From Gluconacetobacter sacchari (GTDB lineage: Bacteria; Pseudomonadota; Alphaproteobacteria; Acetobacterales; Acetobacteraceae), in contig NZ_JABEQJ010000015.1 in assembly GCF_014174255.1 (NCBI RefSeq), forward strand, positions 49,969-113,968: a DNA stretch of 64,000 nucleotides. The letters run 5' to 3'. Position numbers and translations under genes: made by a program. The stretch's first letter is position 1; the number at the start of each line of letters is the position of its first letter. Positions 1 through 7,377 of the stretch are shown here, one piece after another. The notes below the pieces were generated by a model. It did no database searches, had not been told where the DNA came from, and was given only the letters and a program-made list of their open reading frames with translations.

Positions 1-4
1 GCGT

Positions 5-880
5 GTGGCGGCGCCTCTGCCGCTGGCGGATTTGCCGGCCGGGCCGCAGATCATGGGCATCCTGAACGTCACCCCCGACAGTTTCAGCGACGGGGGACGG
101 CATTTCGGGGCCGAGGCGGCGATCCGCGCCGGTATCGCGATGATTACGGCGGGGGCTGGGGTGCTGGATATCGGTGGCGAGAGCACGCGCCCAGGGTCGG
201 CGGCGATCACGCCGGAGGCGGAATGGGCGCGGATCGCCCCCGTGCTGGCGGAGTTGCGGGTGCAGTCCGATGTCGCGCTGTCGGTCGATACCCGCAACGC
301 GCGGACCATGGCTGCCGCGATCGGGCAGGGGGCGGCGCTGATCAATGACATTTCGGCGCTGCTGCATGATCCGTACGCGCTGGCGGTGGTGGCCGATGCC
401 GGGTGCCCCGTCGTGCTGATGCATATGCGCGGCACTCCGCAGACCATGCAGCAATTCGCCGCCTATGACGACGTGGCCGTCGATGTGACGCGGGAATTGG
501 CCGCGCGGATTGGGGAAGCCGTGGCGAACGGCATCGCGCGCGAGCGGATTATCGTCGACCCGGGAATCGGGTTTGCCAAGAACGCGGCGCAGAATATCGA
601 GATGATGCGTCGCCTGCCGATCCTGGCCAACCTGGGGTGCCGGGTGTTGCTGGGCACGTCGCGCAAGCGGGTGCTGGGGGAAATAGCGGGCGTGCCGGTG
701 GCGTCGGACCGCGATCCGGCCACCCTCGTCAGCAGCCTGCCGGGGTTGGAACTCGGCAATACCATCCTGCGTGTACATAATGTTCCGGCCATGGTGCAGG
801 CATTGCGGGTCTGGCAGGGATTGTGGACCTGCGATAAGCCGGTCGGGCACGAGGCGCGGCGCGCGGAAAACCGAGGATAG
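5..880 (+). CDS. folP: Dihydropteroate synthase (possibly 5'-truncated)
   Basis: Cytoplasmic folate enzyme joining 6-hydroxymethyl-dihydropterin pyrophosphate to p-aminobenzoate. The family signature [13 protein letters not shown] lies at about residues 18-30, [10 protein letters not shown] at about 56-65, and the C-terminal GTSRKR motif is present. The 291 codons from a GTG at base 5 match the usual length of about 280 residues. The window edge is only 4 bases upstream, so the true start may lie outside. glmM follows 7 bases after the stop, so the two are probably cotranscribed, as is common in bacteria. Identification is from sequence motifs; the start is uncertain. Confidence 0.93.
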   Translation: MAAPLPLADLPAGPQIMGILNVTPDSFSDGGRHFGAEAAIRAGIAMITAGAGVLDIGGESTRPGSAAITPEAEWARIAPVLAELRVQSDVALSVDTRNARTMAAAIGQGAALINDISALLHDPYALAVVADAGCPVVLMHMRGTPQTMQQFAAYDDVAVDVTRELAARIGEAVANGIARERIIVDPGIGFAKNAAQNIEMMRRLPILANLGCRVLLGTSRKRVLGEIAGVPVASDRDPATLVSSLPGLELGNTILRVHNVPAMVQALRVWQGLWTCDKPVGHEARRAENRG

Positions 881-887
881 CCGGGAA

Positions 888-2246
888 ATGACCAAGACCA
901 GAAAACTGTTCGGCACCGACGGTATCCGCGGCATGGCCAACCAGGACCCGATGACGGTGGAAATCGCCCAGAAGCTGGGGCAGGCCGCCGGGTTGCGTTT
1001 CATGCGCGGGACGCATCGGCACAGGGTGCTGCTGGGCAAGGATACGCGGCTGTCGGGCTATATGATCGAATGCGCGCTGGTTTCCGGTTTTCTGTCGGCC
1101 GGGATGGACGTGACGCTGGCCGGGCCGATGCCGACACCGGCGATCGCGATGCTGACGCGTTCACTGCGGGCCGATCTCGGCGTCATGATCTCGGCCTCGC
1201 ATAATCCGTTCGGTGATAACGGCATCAAGCTGTTCGGGCCGGACGGATTCAAGCTGTCCGACGACACCGAGGCCGAGATCGAGACGCTGATGCGCGCCGA
1301 CCTGGCGGACCGTCTGGCGACGCCCGAACGGATCGGCCGCGCGTCGCGCCTGAACGACGCGGCCGGACGGTATATCGAGAATGCCAAGGCCTCGTTCCCG
1401 CGCGGGCGACGGCTGGACGGGCTGCGGATCGTCATCGACTGCGCCAATGGTGCCGCCTATCGGGTCGCGCCTACCGCGTTGTGGGAGCTGGGGGCCGAGG
1501 TGATCCGGATCGGGTGTGAGCCGAACGGGGTCAATATCAACGAGAATTGCGGTTCGACCCGTCCCGAGGCGCTGTGCGCGGCGGTGGTGGCGCAGGAAGC
1601 CGATATCGGCATCGCGCTGGATGGAGACGCCGACCGGCTGCTGATCGCCGATGAACAGGGGCGGTTGATCGATGGTGACCAGATCCTGGCGCTGATCGCC
1701 CGGTCGTGGAGCCGTCAGGGACGCTTGAGTTCGCAACAGGTCGTGGCGACGGTGATGTCGAACATGGGGCTGGCGCGTTGTCTGGACGGGCTGGGGCTGG
1801 AACTGGTGCGGACGGCGGTGGGAGACCGCTATGTCGTCGAGCGCATGCGCGAACTGGGCGCCAATCTGGGGGGCGAGCAGTCGGGCCACATGGTACTGTC
1901 CGATTTCGCGACCACGGGCGACGGCCTGGTCGCGGCCTTGCAGGTCCTGGCGGTGCTGGTCGAGGAAGGCCGACCGGCCAGCGAGGTCTGCCGCGTGTTC
2001 ACGCCCTTTCCGCAAGTGCTGCGCAATGTCCGTTTCGCCGGCAAGAGCCCGCTGCATGCGCCGGCGGTGCAGGAGGCGCGCCGCCAGGCCGAGGCCGAAC
2101 TGGGGATGGCGGGACGGCTGCTGCTGCGCGAGAGCGGGACGGAGCCGCTGGTCCGGGTGATGGCCGAAGCCGAGGATCCGGCGCTGGTGGAACGGGTGGT
2201 CGCCGGGATGTGCGCGGTGATCGGTTCCGCGCAGGCAGCGGCGTAG
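888..2246 (+). CDS. glmM: Phosphoglucosamine mutase
   Basis: Interconverts glucosamine-6-phosphate and glucosamine-1-phosphate on the route to UDP-GlcNAc for peptidoglycan and lipopolysaccharide. The start at 888 gives the family N-terminus [15 protein letters not shown] and a 452-residue protein of normal length. The catalytic phosphoserine loop ISASHNP puts the serine at about residue 104. The Mg-binding DGDADR is at about 245-250, and the sugar-phosphate loop RESGTEP is near the C-terminus. It sits 7 bases after folP and 20 bases before thiD. An in-frame upstream extension to 771 overlaps folP and was not used. Confidence 0.96.
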   Translation: MTKTRKLFGTDGIRGMANQDPMTVEIAQKLGQAAGLRFMRGTHRHRVLLGKDTRLSGYMIECALVSGFLSAGMDVTLAGPMPTPAIAMLTRSLRADLGVMISASHNPFGDNGIKLFGPDGFKLSDDTEAEIETLMRADLADRLATPERIGRASRLNDAAGRYIENAKASFPRGRRLDGLRIVIDCANGAAYRVAPTALWELGAEVIRIGCEPNGVNINENCGSTRPEALCAAVVAQEADIGIALDGDADRLLIADEQGRLIDGDQILALIARSWSRQGRLSSQQVVATVMSNMGLARCLDGLGLELVRTAVGDRYVVERMRELGANLGGEQSGHMVLSDFATTGDGLVAALQVLAVLVEEGRPASEVCRVFTPFPQVLRNVRFAGKSPLHAPAVQEARRQAEAELGMAGRLLLRESGTEPLVRVMAEAEDPALVERVVAGMCAVIGSAQAAA

Positions 2247-2266
2247 GGGCGCCCGCCTTGGTCGCC

Positions 2267-3079
2267 ATGAAAGGCCGCGTGCTGGTCGTCGCCGGCAGCG
2301 ATTCCGGTGGCGGAGCGGGAATCCAGGCCGATATCAAGGCGGTGACGGCGCTGGGCGGATTCGCCATGACGGCGGTATCGGCCCTGACCGTGCAGAATAC
2401 CCTGGGCGTGAGCGCAATCCTGCCGGTGCCGGCCGACATGGTGACGGCGCAGATGCGCTGCGTGCTGGACGATATCGGTGTGGATGCGTTCAAGAGCGGC
2501 ATGCTGGACCGGAGCGAGGTCATCGTTGCCGTGGCGGATGAGATCCGCGCCTATCCGGACGTGCCGTACGTGCTGGATCCGGTGATGGTGGCGAAGGGCG
2601 GGTCGAGCCTGCTGCGGGATGATGCGGTCGAGACGTTGATGCGGAACCTGGTGCCGCTGGCGAGCCTGCTGACGCCCAATCTGCCGGAGGCGGAGGTGCT
2701 GGCCGGTCATCCGATCCGCACGGTGGACGATATGTGCCGGGCGGCGGAGGCATTGCGGCGCGCGGGTGCGCGGGCAGTGCTGGTGAAGGGGGGGCATCTG
2801 GAGGGCGACACCCTGACGGACGTGTTGTGCGATTCGACGGGTATCGCGTTGTTTTCGGATACCAGGCTGCCGACCCGGCACACGCATGGAACCGGCTGCA
2901 CGCTGGCCAGCGCGATCGCCGTCGGCCTGGCACAGGGTCTTGGCCTGCGTGTGGCCGTGGAGCGGGCGCGGCGCTACCTGCGGGCCGCGATCGCGGAGGC
3001 ACCCGGCTATGGAGCCGGCGCGGGCCCGCTGAACCATGCGGTGACGGTCGATTCGGCCTGGGGCGCCATCGTCGTCTGA
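2267..3079 (+). CDS. thiD: Hydroxymethylpyrimidine (phosphate) kinase
   Basis: Phosphorylates HMP and HMP-phosphate in thiamine biosynthesis or salvage. The 270-residue protein is of normal length. It starts with the ribokinase-fold motif GSDSGGGAGIQAD at about residues 9-21 and has the C-terminal anion-hole motif HGTGCTLASAIA. The ATG at 2267 was chosen because it gives the conserved N-terminus VLVVAGSDSGGG; a longer in-frame stretch upstream lies inside glmM. It is the last gene of the folP-glmM-thiD run and is followed by the intergenic region before the CtrA-like gene. Confidence 0.94.
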   Translation: MKGRVLVVAGSDSGGGAGIQADIKAVTALGGFAMTAVSALTVQNTLGVSAILPVPADMVTAQMRCVLDDIGVDAFKSGMLDRSEVIVAVADEIRAYPDVPYVLDPVMVAKGGSSLLRDDAVETLMRNLVPLASLLTPNLPEAEVLAGHPIRTVDDMCRAAEALRRAGARAVLVKGGHLEGDTLTDVLCDSTGIALFSDTRLPTRHTHGTGCTLASAIAVGLAQGLGLRVAVERARRYLRAAIAEAPGYGAGAGPLNHAVTVDSAWGAIVV

Positions 3080-3144
3080 CGAGAGAAGCCACATATAACA
3101 TATTCGTGATCATCTGGGTTTGACGGACGGCTCTGCCGTAAAAA

Positions 3145-3199
3145 GATTGTTTATATCTCGTTATACACCTATAGGTAGTATCCGTAGTCATAAACAATC
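3145..3199. promoter_or_regulatory. Concentric inverted repeats before ctrA paralogue
   Basis: Outer arms GATTGTTTAT (3145-3154) and ATAAACAATC (3190-3199) are perfect reverse complements. Centred within half a base of the same axis is ACCTATAGGT (3167-3176), which extends by four more pairs (ATAC/GTAT) across a one-base bulge. A possible -35/-10 pair, TTGTTT (3148) and TATAGG (3170), lies inside. The site ends 14 bases before the ATG at 3214, where no Shine-Dalgarno sequence is visible. It could be a repressor operator or a 5'-leader hairpin. The symmetry is seen directly; the function is inferred. Confidence 0.6.
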
Positions 3200-3213
3200 A
3201 ATGGTTGATTAAC

Positions 3214-3954
3214 ATGCGTGTCTTGCTCGTCGAAGGGGATGGGAGTGCGGCTCGCGGTACTTCCAACACATTGCGCTCCATTGGCTATCTGTTCGATCAT
3301 GCCCTGACGGGGCATGAAGCGGTCGAGATGCTTCGCCGCTACGATTACGATCTGGCATTACTCGAAATGTCTTTACCGGATATTGACGGCTATGAAGTCC
3401 TGCGCACGGTACGAGCCGCGCGGCTGCATACGCCCATCGTCGCCATGTCCAGCATGGGAGGGGCGCATGCCAAGGTGAGGGCCTTTTCCGCCGGGGCGGA
3501 CGATTACATCACCCGGCCCTACGACACGCCGGAACTGGCCGCCCGGATCCAGGCCATCGTCCGGCGCTCGAAAGGATACAGCCAGCCGGTTCTACAGGCC
3601 GGGCTGGTCAGGCTGTCGCTGGACAGCCGTGAGGTGACGGTGAAGGATCGGCTGGTCCATCTGACCGGCAAGGAATACATGATCCTGGAACTGCTCATGC
3701 TCCGCAGGGGAACGGTTCTGAGCAAGTTTGCGTTCCTCGACCATCTCTATGGCGGGATGGATGAGCCGGAAATGAAGATCATCGACGTCTTCATCTGCAA
3801 ACTGCGCAAGAAATTGCAGCAGGCCGGCGCGAAGGACGTCATTACCACCGTATGGGGCCAGGGTTATATGATGAGGGAGGACGCGGAGGAGGGGGTGCCG
3901 TTTTCCGTCCCGACGCGATCATCGGATGACCTGCCGACCCTTGCGGTCATCTGA
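3214..3954 (+). CDS. CtrA-family response regulator with Asp51-to-Glu receiver
   Basis: OmpR/PhoB-type regulator of 246 residues. It aligns without gaps to recalled Caulobacter CtrA over both domains. The receiver spans about residues 1-118. The winged helix, about 125-225, retains the CtrA stretches VHLTGKEY and LYGGMDEPE and IIDVFICKLRKKL, so CtrA-like DNA recognition is expected. The receiver is altered: the phospho-acceptor position 51 is Glu (LALLEMSLPD), acidic residue 8 is Gly, and the conserved Lys101 is Arg, while Asp9 and Ser79 remain. Glu51 is the substitution used experimentally as a phosphomimetic in CtrA. A TTG at 3205 is an alternative start. A second, canonical CtrA elsewhere in the genome is expected but not visible. 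Confidence 0.88.
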   Translation: MRVLLVEGDGSAARGTSNTLRSIGYLFDHALTGHEAVEMLRRYDYDLALLEMSLPDIDGYEVLRTVRAARLHTPIVAMSSMGGAHAKVRAFSAGADDYITRPYDTPELAARIQAIVRRSKGYSQPVLQAGLVRLSLDSREVTVKDRLVHLTGKEYMILELLMLRRGTVLSKFAFLDHLYGGMDEPEMKIIDVFICKLRKKLQQAGAKDVITTVWGQGYMMREDAEEGVPFSVPTRSSDDLPTLAVI

Positions 3955-3975
3955 CCGGCCGGATCCTAGCCGCGC

Positions 3976-4002
3976 AAAAAAAGCAGGGCCCGAAGACCCT
4001 GC
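3976..4002 (-). terminator. Intrinsic terminator for the YegD-like gene
   Basis: GCAGGG (3983-3988) pairs with CCCTGC (3997-4002). On the minus strand the stem is followed by seven U (A-tract 3976-3982). It lies about 125 bases beyond the stop of the leftward Hsp70-like gene. On the plus strand the hairpin has no T-run, so it does not look like a terminator for the ctrA paralogue. Confidence 0.7.
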
Positions 4003-4126
4003 GAGGTAGCGTGATGATTCAATAATGCGATGCCCCCATCGCCCTTTTGTTATGGCACGGCCAGGGGGCATCGGCCTTGATCTGAATCAAGAGTGGATGA
4101 AAAGACCGAAAGGTCTGGAAGGGTTT

Positions 4127-5479
4127 TCAGCGCGGGCCGGGCACGTCGGACCGGCGTGCCCTTTCCCCCTGCATGAGGGCCAGCCCCTCGGCCACGGAGA
4201 CGAACTCGCCGCCGCGATCGATCCGATCGGTGCCGAACCGTGCCGCGAACAGGGCGCGCACTGCCGGGACGAACGAGGTGCCCCCCGTCAGGAAGACCCG
4301 GTCGATATCGGCTTCGGCCAGGCCCGCGCGTTCCAGCGCCGTGTTGACCGCGCCGTCGAACTTTGCCAGGTCGGGAGCGATCCAGTCTTCGAACGCGGCC
4401 CGCGTGATCGTGCGTTCGATATGGATATCCTTGTGGTGGAAGCGCAGGGTCGTGCTGTCCGCTTGCGAGAGTTCGGTCTTGGCGGCGCCGACGGCGCGAT
4501 ACAGGGCCTGGCCCTGCTGGTCGGCGACCAGGGTGGCCAGCGCATGCAGGCGATCGGGTGCGGAGGCGGTGCGCGCCACGTCGTCGATCGCGCGCAGCGT
4601 TGCCGGTGTGCGCATCAGCGACAGGCGGTGCCAGCGCGCCAGGCTGGCGTACCATTCGATCGGCACCGGCAGCGGTGCGCCGCCCATGATGCGATAGGTG
4701 CTGTCGCGCCCCAGTTCTGGCGAGACGACATTGTCGATGATCCGGTAATCGAACTGATCGCCCGCGATGCCCACGCCCGCATGGCCCAACGGAATGGCCC
4801 GGCCGATGGCGGGGTCGAAGCGCAGCACCGAGAAATCGCTGGTGCCGCCGCCGAAATCGCCAACCAGGATCGTCGCCGGCGCGTCCAGGCGCCGGGCGAA
4901 GCGCCAGCCGGCGGCCTCGGGCTCCAGCGCCACGGTGATGCTGCCGAAGCCGGCCTCGGCAAAGCCGTCGCGCAGGCGCTGTTCGCCGAAGGCATCGTCC
5001 GGTGCCTCGCCGGCGAAGCGCACCGGGCGGCCGACCGTGGCATCCGTCTCGGTAGGGTCGATTCCGGCCGAGCGTATCAATTCGGCGACGAAGAGGCCGA
5101 TCAGGTTTTCCAGCGTCAGGCGGCGGCCGAGCAGGCGGGTCTCGCGGAACGATGTCTGCGCCAGATAGGATTTCATGGACATGATCAGGCGGCTTTCGGC
5201 CGGATCGTCCAGATAGGCGTCGATGGCGGCGGCACCGATGGCGCGATGAACGGCCAGGCGTCCGCGCTGCTCCTCCTGCCACAGGCAGAGCAGGGTGCGG
5301 CAGGTCTCGGATTCGGGATGGCCCGCAAAGGCGAAGCGGACGGTGTGGGTCTCGCCGTTCGGGGTCGCGATGACGACAACGCTGTTGGTCGTGCCGAAAT
5401 CGATGCCGACACGGGGACGGGGCGCGGTGGCGGGAGAGAGCATCGCGGGTAAATAAGGGCTGCGGATTGCGATGTCCAT
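4127..5479 (-). CDS. Hsp70-family protein, YegD-like
   Basis: Stand-alone Hsp70-superfamily ATPase of 450 residues, the length of E. coli YegD. It has actin-fold nucleotide motifs: phosphate-1 VGIDFGTTNS at about residues 24-33, phosphate-2 GDFGGGTSDF near 208, and adenosine loop LTGGTSFVP near 395. It lacks the roughly 250-residue substrate-binding and lid domains of DnaK, so a classical DnaK/DnaJ role is unlikely. Met13 (5443) is an alternative start. It is transcribed leftwards, 15 bases after the GNAT-AlkB gene, and ends before an intrinsic terminator. The substrate is unknown. Confidence 0.87.
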   Translation of the reverse strand: MDIAIRSPYLPAMLSPATAPRPRVGIDFGTTNSVVVIATPNGETHTVRFAFAGHPESETCRTLLCLWQEEQRGRLAVHRAIGAAAIDAYLDDPAESRLIMSMKSYLAQTSFRETRLLGRRLTLENLIGLFVAELIRSAGIDPTETDATVGRPVRFAGEAPDDAFGEQRLRDGFAEAGFGSITVALEPEAAGWRFARRLDAPATILVGDFGGGTSDFSVLRFDPAIGRAIPLGHAGVGIAGDQFDYRIIDNVVSPELGRDSTYRIMGGAPLPVPIEWYASLARWHRLSLMRTPATLRAIDDVARTASAPDRLHALATLVADQQGQALYRAVGAAKTELSQADSTTLRFHHKDIHIERTITRAAFEDWIAPDLAKFDGAVNTALERAGLAEADIDRVFLTGGTSFVPAVRALFAARFGTDRIDRGGEFVSVAEGLALMQGERARRSDVPGPR

Positions 5480-5494
5480 CCGCGTCCCGTCGTC

Positions 5495-6730
5495 TTATGC
5501 CGCCCGTCGGAAGGTCAGGTTCAGTCGGGTTCGGCCGGTCAGGGCGTTTGTGCCCTCGGCCAGGGGATGGATGCCGTGGTGGGCCAGACGGGTCGCTCCG
5601 CCCCAGACCGCGATGTCGCCATGATCCAGCGGAATCCGCTGTACCGGGTCGGTTCGGGCAAGGCCTCCCCAGAGGAACCGTGCCGGGAGTCCGAGGGAAA
5701 CCGAGACGATCGGCTGGCTGAAATCGTGTTCGTTGCGGTCCTGATGCAGGGTGAGCCGCGTGCCGGGCTCGTAGCGGTTGATCAGGCAGGCGTCGGGCAT
5801 GAAGTCGGGATAGCCGGCCTCGGCGGCGGCCTGGCCCGCGAGGCTGGCGAAGGCGGCAGGGATGGCGGGCCATGGCAGGTCGGTCAGCGGATCGCGGGAC
5901 ATGTAGCGATATCCTCGTGAGTCGGACACCCAGCCCAGCGCGCCGCAATTTGTCATGGCGACGGACATCATCCGTCCGCCGGGCGTGGACATGCGGCGGA
6001 AGGGGGCGCTTCTGGCGATGGCCTCGATCAGGGCGACCAGTTCGGTGGCCGTGGCGCGGGCGCGCCCGGCCAGCAGCATGGCGCCCGGACCCAGCACGCG
6101 ATCGCGCATGCAGGATTGCAGGTCCAGGCCGGGAAGTGTGGCGGTAGCGGGTGGGGGACGCGGCATGTCCGGGTCTTTCGGATTCAGGGCCTGTCGGGGG
6201 GGGGTGCGGTCGCCGCTGCCCAGCGCGCGTTGCAGGAGTACGACATCCAGCCAGCGCCCGTGTTTGTAGCCGACCGACTGCAATGTGCCGACCGTGCGGA
6301 AGCCATGGCGTTGGTGGAGGCGGATGGATGGGGTGTTCGCGCTGTCGCCGACCAGCGCCATCATCTGCCGGTAGCCCCGTGCTGTGCATTCCGCGATCAA
6401 TGCGCCCAGCAGCGCCGTGCCGACCCCGCGTCCGGCGGCTTCGGGGGCCAGATAGATCGAATCTTCCACCGTATCGCGATAGGCGACCCGTGGGTGGTAG
6501 GGGCCGGCATAGGCGTAGCCGATCAGCGCGCCGTCCTGCTCGGCCACCAGATAGGGGTAGTCCCTGGCCCTCAGGGCGTCCATGCGCCGCGTCATGTCCT
6601 CGGTGGAGGGCGGGTCGATTTCGAACGAGGCGCACCCATGCAGCACATGATGGGCGTAGATCGCCGTGATGGCGGGCAGGTCCGTGGTATGTGCGGCGCG
6701 GATTGTGGCGATTGGCGAGGCGGGAGGCAT
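5495..6730 (-). CDS. Fusion: GNAT acetyltransferase + AlkB-type dioxygenase
   Basis: One open frame of 411 residues with two recognisable enzymes. Residues about 5-168 form a GNAT N-acetyltransferase of the phosphinothricin acetyltransferase type, with acetyl-CoA loop GRGVGTALL at about 100-108. Residues about 189-411 resemble AlkB, the Fe(II)/2-oxoglutarate DNA-alkylation demethylase. Iron ligands are expected at His329 and Asp331 (LTLHQDRNE) and His385 (HHGIHPL); 2-oxoglutarate contacts lie in RLNLTFR (402-408). The proline-rich linker is about 171-198. Met189 (6166) could start AlkB alone, but no stop separates the halves. The fusion suggests separate or chained repair and detoxification activities. 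A sequencing frameshift cannot be excluded. Confidence 0.85.
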   Translation of the reverse strand: MPPASPIATIRAAHTTDLPAITAIYAHHVLHGCASFEIDPPSTEDMTRRMDALRARDYPYLVAEQDGALIGYAYAGPYHPRVAYRDTVEDSIYLAPEAAGRGVGTALLGALIAECTARGYRQMMALVGDSANTPSIRLHQRHGFRTVGTLQSVGYKHGRWLDVVLLQRALGSGDRTPPRQALNPKDPDMPRPPPATATLPGLDLQSCMRDRVLGPGAMLLAGRARATATELVALIEAIARSAPFRRMSTPGGRMMSVAMTNCGALGWVSDSRGYRYMSRDPLTDLPWPAIPAAFASLAGQAAAEAGYPDFMPDACLINRYEPGTRLTLHQDRNEHDFSQPIVSVSLGLPARFLWGGLARTDPVQRIPLDHGDIAVWGGATRLAHHGIHPLAEGTNALTGRTRLNLTFRRAA

Positions 6731-6786
6731 GATGGCTGATCCGGTTGGCCTGGCGGCTTGGATGTGTATGATTCACTCTAGCCAGG

Positions 6787-7377
6787 ATGGAGGACACGGA
6801 CGAAATGTGCGGCGGCATGGCTCCGATGTCGATGGCGACTTTGTCCGTGCGTCCGGTCGCGCAAGGTGATGCGGAGGCGCTGGTTCGTGCCAACCTGGAC
6901 AGTCGTGCCTATCATGCGCCGTGGGCCCGGCCGTTTACCGATCAGGACGGTTTCGAACGCTGGCTCGCGCGGCTTGCAACCGGGCCGGATGTCGGGCTGG
7001 CGGCTTGGTATGGGCCCGATGATCCGGTGGGGGTGTTTACGTTCAGCCAGATCGTCATGGGGCCGTTTTGCAGTGCGTATCTTGGCTATTACGGGATGAG
7101 AGCGCACGCGCGAACGGGCCGGATGACATGTGCGATGGCGCTGGTGCTGGATTATGGTTTCGATCAACTGGGGCTGCATCGGGTCGAGGTCAATATCCAG
7201 CCCGGCAATGCGGCTTCGATCGCGCTGGTCAGGCGAGCCGGATTCCGGCGGGAAGGGTATTCGCCGCGCTATCTGAAGATCGACGGGGAATGGCGCGACC
7301 ATGAACGGTGGGCTGTCCTGGCCGAGGAGCGGCCAGGACAGCGGCGAGAGCCGCGGACGGGATTGTCGTCAGTTTAG
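6787..7377 (+). CDS. GNAT N-acetyltransferase, RimJ/RimL-like
   Basis: Protein of 196 residues from an ATG at 6787; Met residues up to about 16 are alternative starts. The acetyl-CoA binding fold is seen from [16 protein letters not shown] onward. The C-terminal block has the RimJ/RimL-type pattern LHRVEVNIQPGNAASIALVRRAGF at about 136-159 (key residues Arg138, Asn142, Asn146, Ser149, Phe159). Relatives acetylate the alpha-amino group of ribosomal proteins or small molecules; the substrate here is not predictable. It is divergent from the GNAT-AlkB gene (56 bases between starts), and its 3' end overlaps the convergent peptidase by 9 bases. Confidence 0.85.
   Translation: MEDTDEMCGGMAPMSMATLSVRPVAQGDAEALVRANLDSRAYHAPWARPFTDQDGFERWLARLATGPDVGLAAWYGPDDPVGVFTFSQIVMGPFCSAYLGYYGMRAHARTGRMTCAMALVLDYGFDQLGLHRVEVNIQPGNAASIALVRRAGFRREGYSPRYLKIDGEWRDHERWAVLAEERPGQRREPRTGLSSV

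Noticed and set aside
4025..6893. Long open frames opposite the Hsp70-like and GNAT-AlkB genes (up to 947 codons).
   Set aside because: They are low-complexity Arg/Pro/Gly products of high-GC antisense frames, with no motifs. The named genes in the other frames have clear family signatures.
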